DNA of 6,147 bases, from positions 1 through 6,147 of the forward strand of contig JAISIQ010000163.1 in assembly GCA_031261945.1 (NCBI GenBank). Reading direction: 5' to 3'. The notes under the pieces were generated by a model, which was given only the letters and a program-made list of their open reading frames with translations, did no database searches and was not told the DNA's origin. Positions 5,861-6,147 of the stretch are shown here, in pieces. Every line of letters begins with the position of its first letter. Position 1 is the stretch's first letter. This stretch comes from Methanobrevibacter sp. (GTDB lineage: Archaea > Methanobacteriota > Methanobacteria > Methanobacteriales > Methanobacteriaceae). The position numbers were made by a program, and so were the translations under genes.

Positions 5861-5865
5861 TTATT

Positions 5866-6147
5866 TTGATTAAAAAAGCATTTATAACTGATTGTGAAGG
5901 TCCATTGTCTCTAAATGACAATGCTTATGAAATAGCTAAGGAATTCATTCCAGAAGGGGATAAATTATTTAAAATCATTAGTAAATTTGATGATTATTTA
6001 GTTGATGTAGTTAAAAAACCTAACTACTATGCTGGTGATACACTTAAGTTAATTACTCCTTTTTTTAAACTATATAATGTATCTAATCAAGATATAATTG
6101 ATTTTTCAAGAAATAATATATTTTTAGTTCCAGGTGCAAAAGAAACT
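5866..6147 (+). CDS. ehaR: EhaR, HAD-like protein of the Eha operon (3'-truncated)
   Basis: The frame starts at TTG and is open to the window edge, giving 94 N-terminal residues. The start IKKAFITDCEGPLS has the shape of HAD-superfamily motif I: a hydrophobic strand followed by D9-x-E11-G, with D9 as the would-be nucleophile. The second acidic position is Glu rather than the usual Asp. After it comes NDNAYEIAKEFIPEGDKLFKIISKFDDYL, which I recognise from EhaR proteins encoded after ehaQ in methanogens. Later HAD motifs lie beyond the window. EhaR is usually called a hydrolase-like protein of unknown substrate. No membrane segment or cysteine cluster is present, so it is unlikely to carry electrons. 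The 715-bp gap, possible terminator and repeats before it suggest it may be transcribed separately from ehaQ here. The family call is fairly sure; catalytic activity is not shown. Confidence 0.82.
   Translation, partial: MIKKAFITDCEGPLSLNDNAYEIAKEFIPEGDKLFKIISKFDDYLVDVVKKPNYYAGDTLKLITPFFKLYNVSNQDIIDFSRNNIFLVPGAKET

Larger units (their letters stand above)
5151..5865. other. 715-bp A+T-rich non-coding gap between ehaQ and ehaR
   Basis: No open frame with a credible start and ribosome binding site is present on either strand, and there is no tRNA-like or GC-rich structured segment. From left to right it holds T-rich tracts (about 5160-5250), a near-direct repeat with the word TTAATATTATTAAA at 5267 and 5298, a candidate terminator hairpin (5293-5332), a degenerate ATT array (5341-5456), mixed A+T sequence, a hexamer array (5569-5628), more TAA-like sequence, and a nonamer array (5743-5823) just before the ehaR ribosome binding site. 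It is far longer than the other gaps in the cluster. Confidence 0.8.

Noticed and set aside
5151..5865. CRISPR array or plasmid-type iteron origin in the repeat-rich gap
   Set aside because: The repeats are 3-9 bp and contiguous, without spacers of equal length. No cas or rep gene is present, and the flanking genes belong to one chromosomal operon.

Overview
The window is the distal part of an energy-converting [NiFe] hydrogenase A (Eha) operon from a hydrogenotrophic methanogen. The gene order is ehaL (3' end), ehaM, ehaN, ehaO, ehaP, ehaQ and ehaR (5' end), all on the + strand. The very high A+T content, the methanogen-type ribosome binding sites (AGGTGAT, GGTGGAT, GGGAG), the GTG and TTG starts and the Eha gene order all point to Methanobacteriales. 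A Methanobrevibacter-like species is the best guess, but the species cannot be read from the sequence.

Layout. Positions 1-312 are the C-terminal part of a small membrane subunit (EhaL). Positions 397-783 encode EhaM, a small soluble protein of unknown function. Positions 987-1436 and 1433-2557 encode the hydrogenase small subunit (EhaN, proximal [4Fe-4S] cluster) and large subunit (EhaO, NiFe site), joined by a 4-nt ATGA overlap. Positions 2616-3641 encode a six-cluster polyferredoxin (EhaP) and 3711-5150 a ten-cluster polyferredoxin (EhaQ). Positions 5151-5865 are a 715-bp A+T-rich gap with no convincing gene. From 5866 a HAD-like protein (EhaR) begins and runs off the end.

How the parts work together. 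In the known Eha complex, electrons from H2 pass from the NiFe site in EhaO through the EhaN cluster to ferredoxin-like partners. The membrane arm, of which EhaL is one piece, uses the ion gradient to drive reduction of low-potential ferredoxin. That ferredoxin feeds the first, CO2-reducing step of methanogenesis and replenishes its intermediates. EhaP and EhaQ together carry motifs for sixteen [4Fe-4S] clusters and would act as an electron wire on the cytoplasmic side. EhaM and EhaR have no established biochemical role.

The genes look conserved and intact; I see no new defence, mobile or RNA system. The unusual part is the DNA between them. Every gap longer than about 50 bp carries its own short tandem repeat, with periods of 3, 6, 7, 8, 9, 13 and 16 bp at different junctions. 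Two arrays run across the stop codon of the preceding gene, and a 15-bp array is expressed as an Asn-rich linker inside EhaQ. Only the small/large subunit junction is free of repeats.
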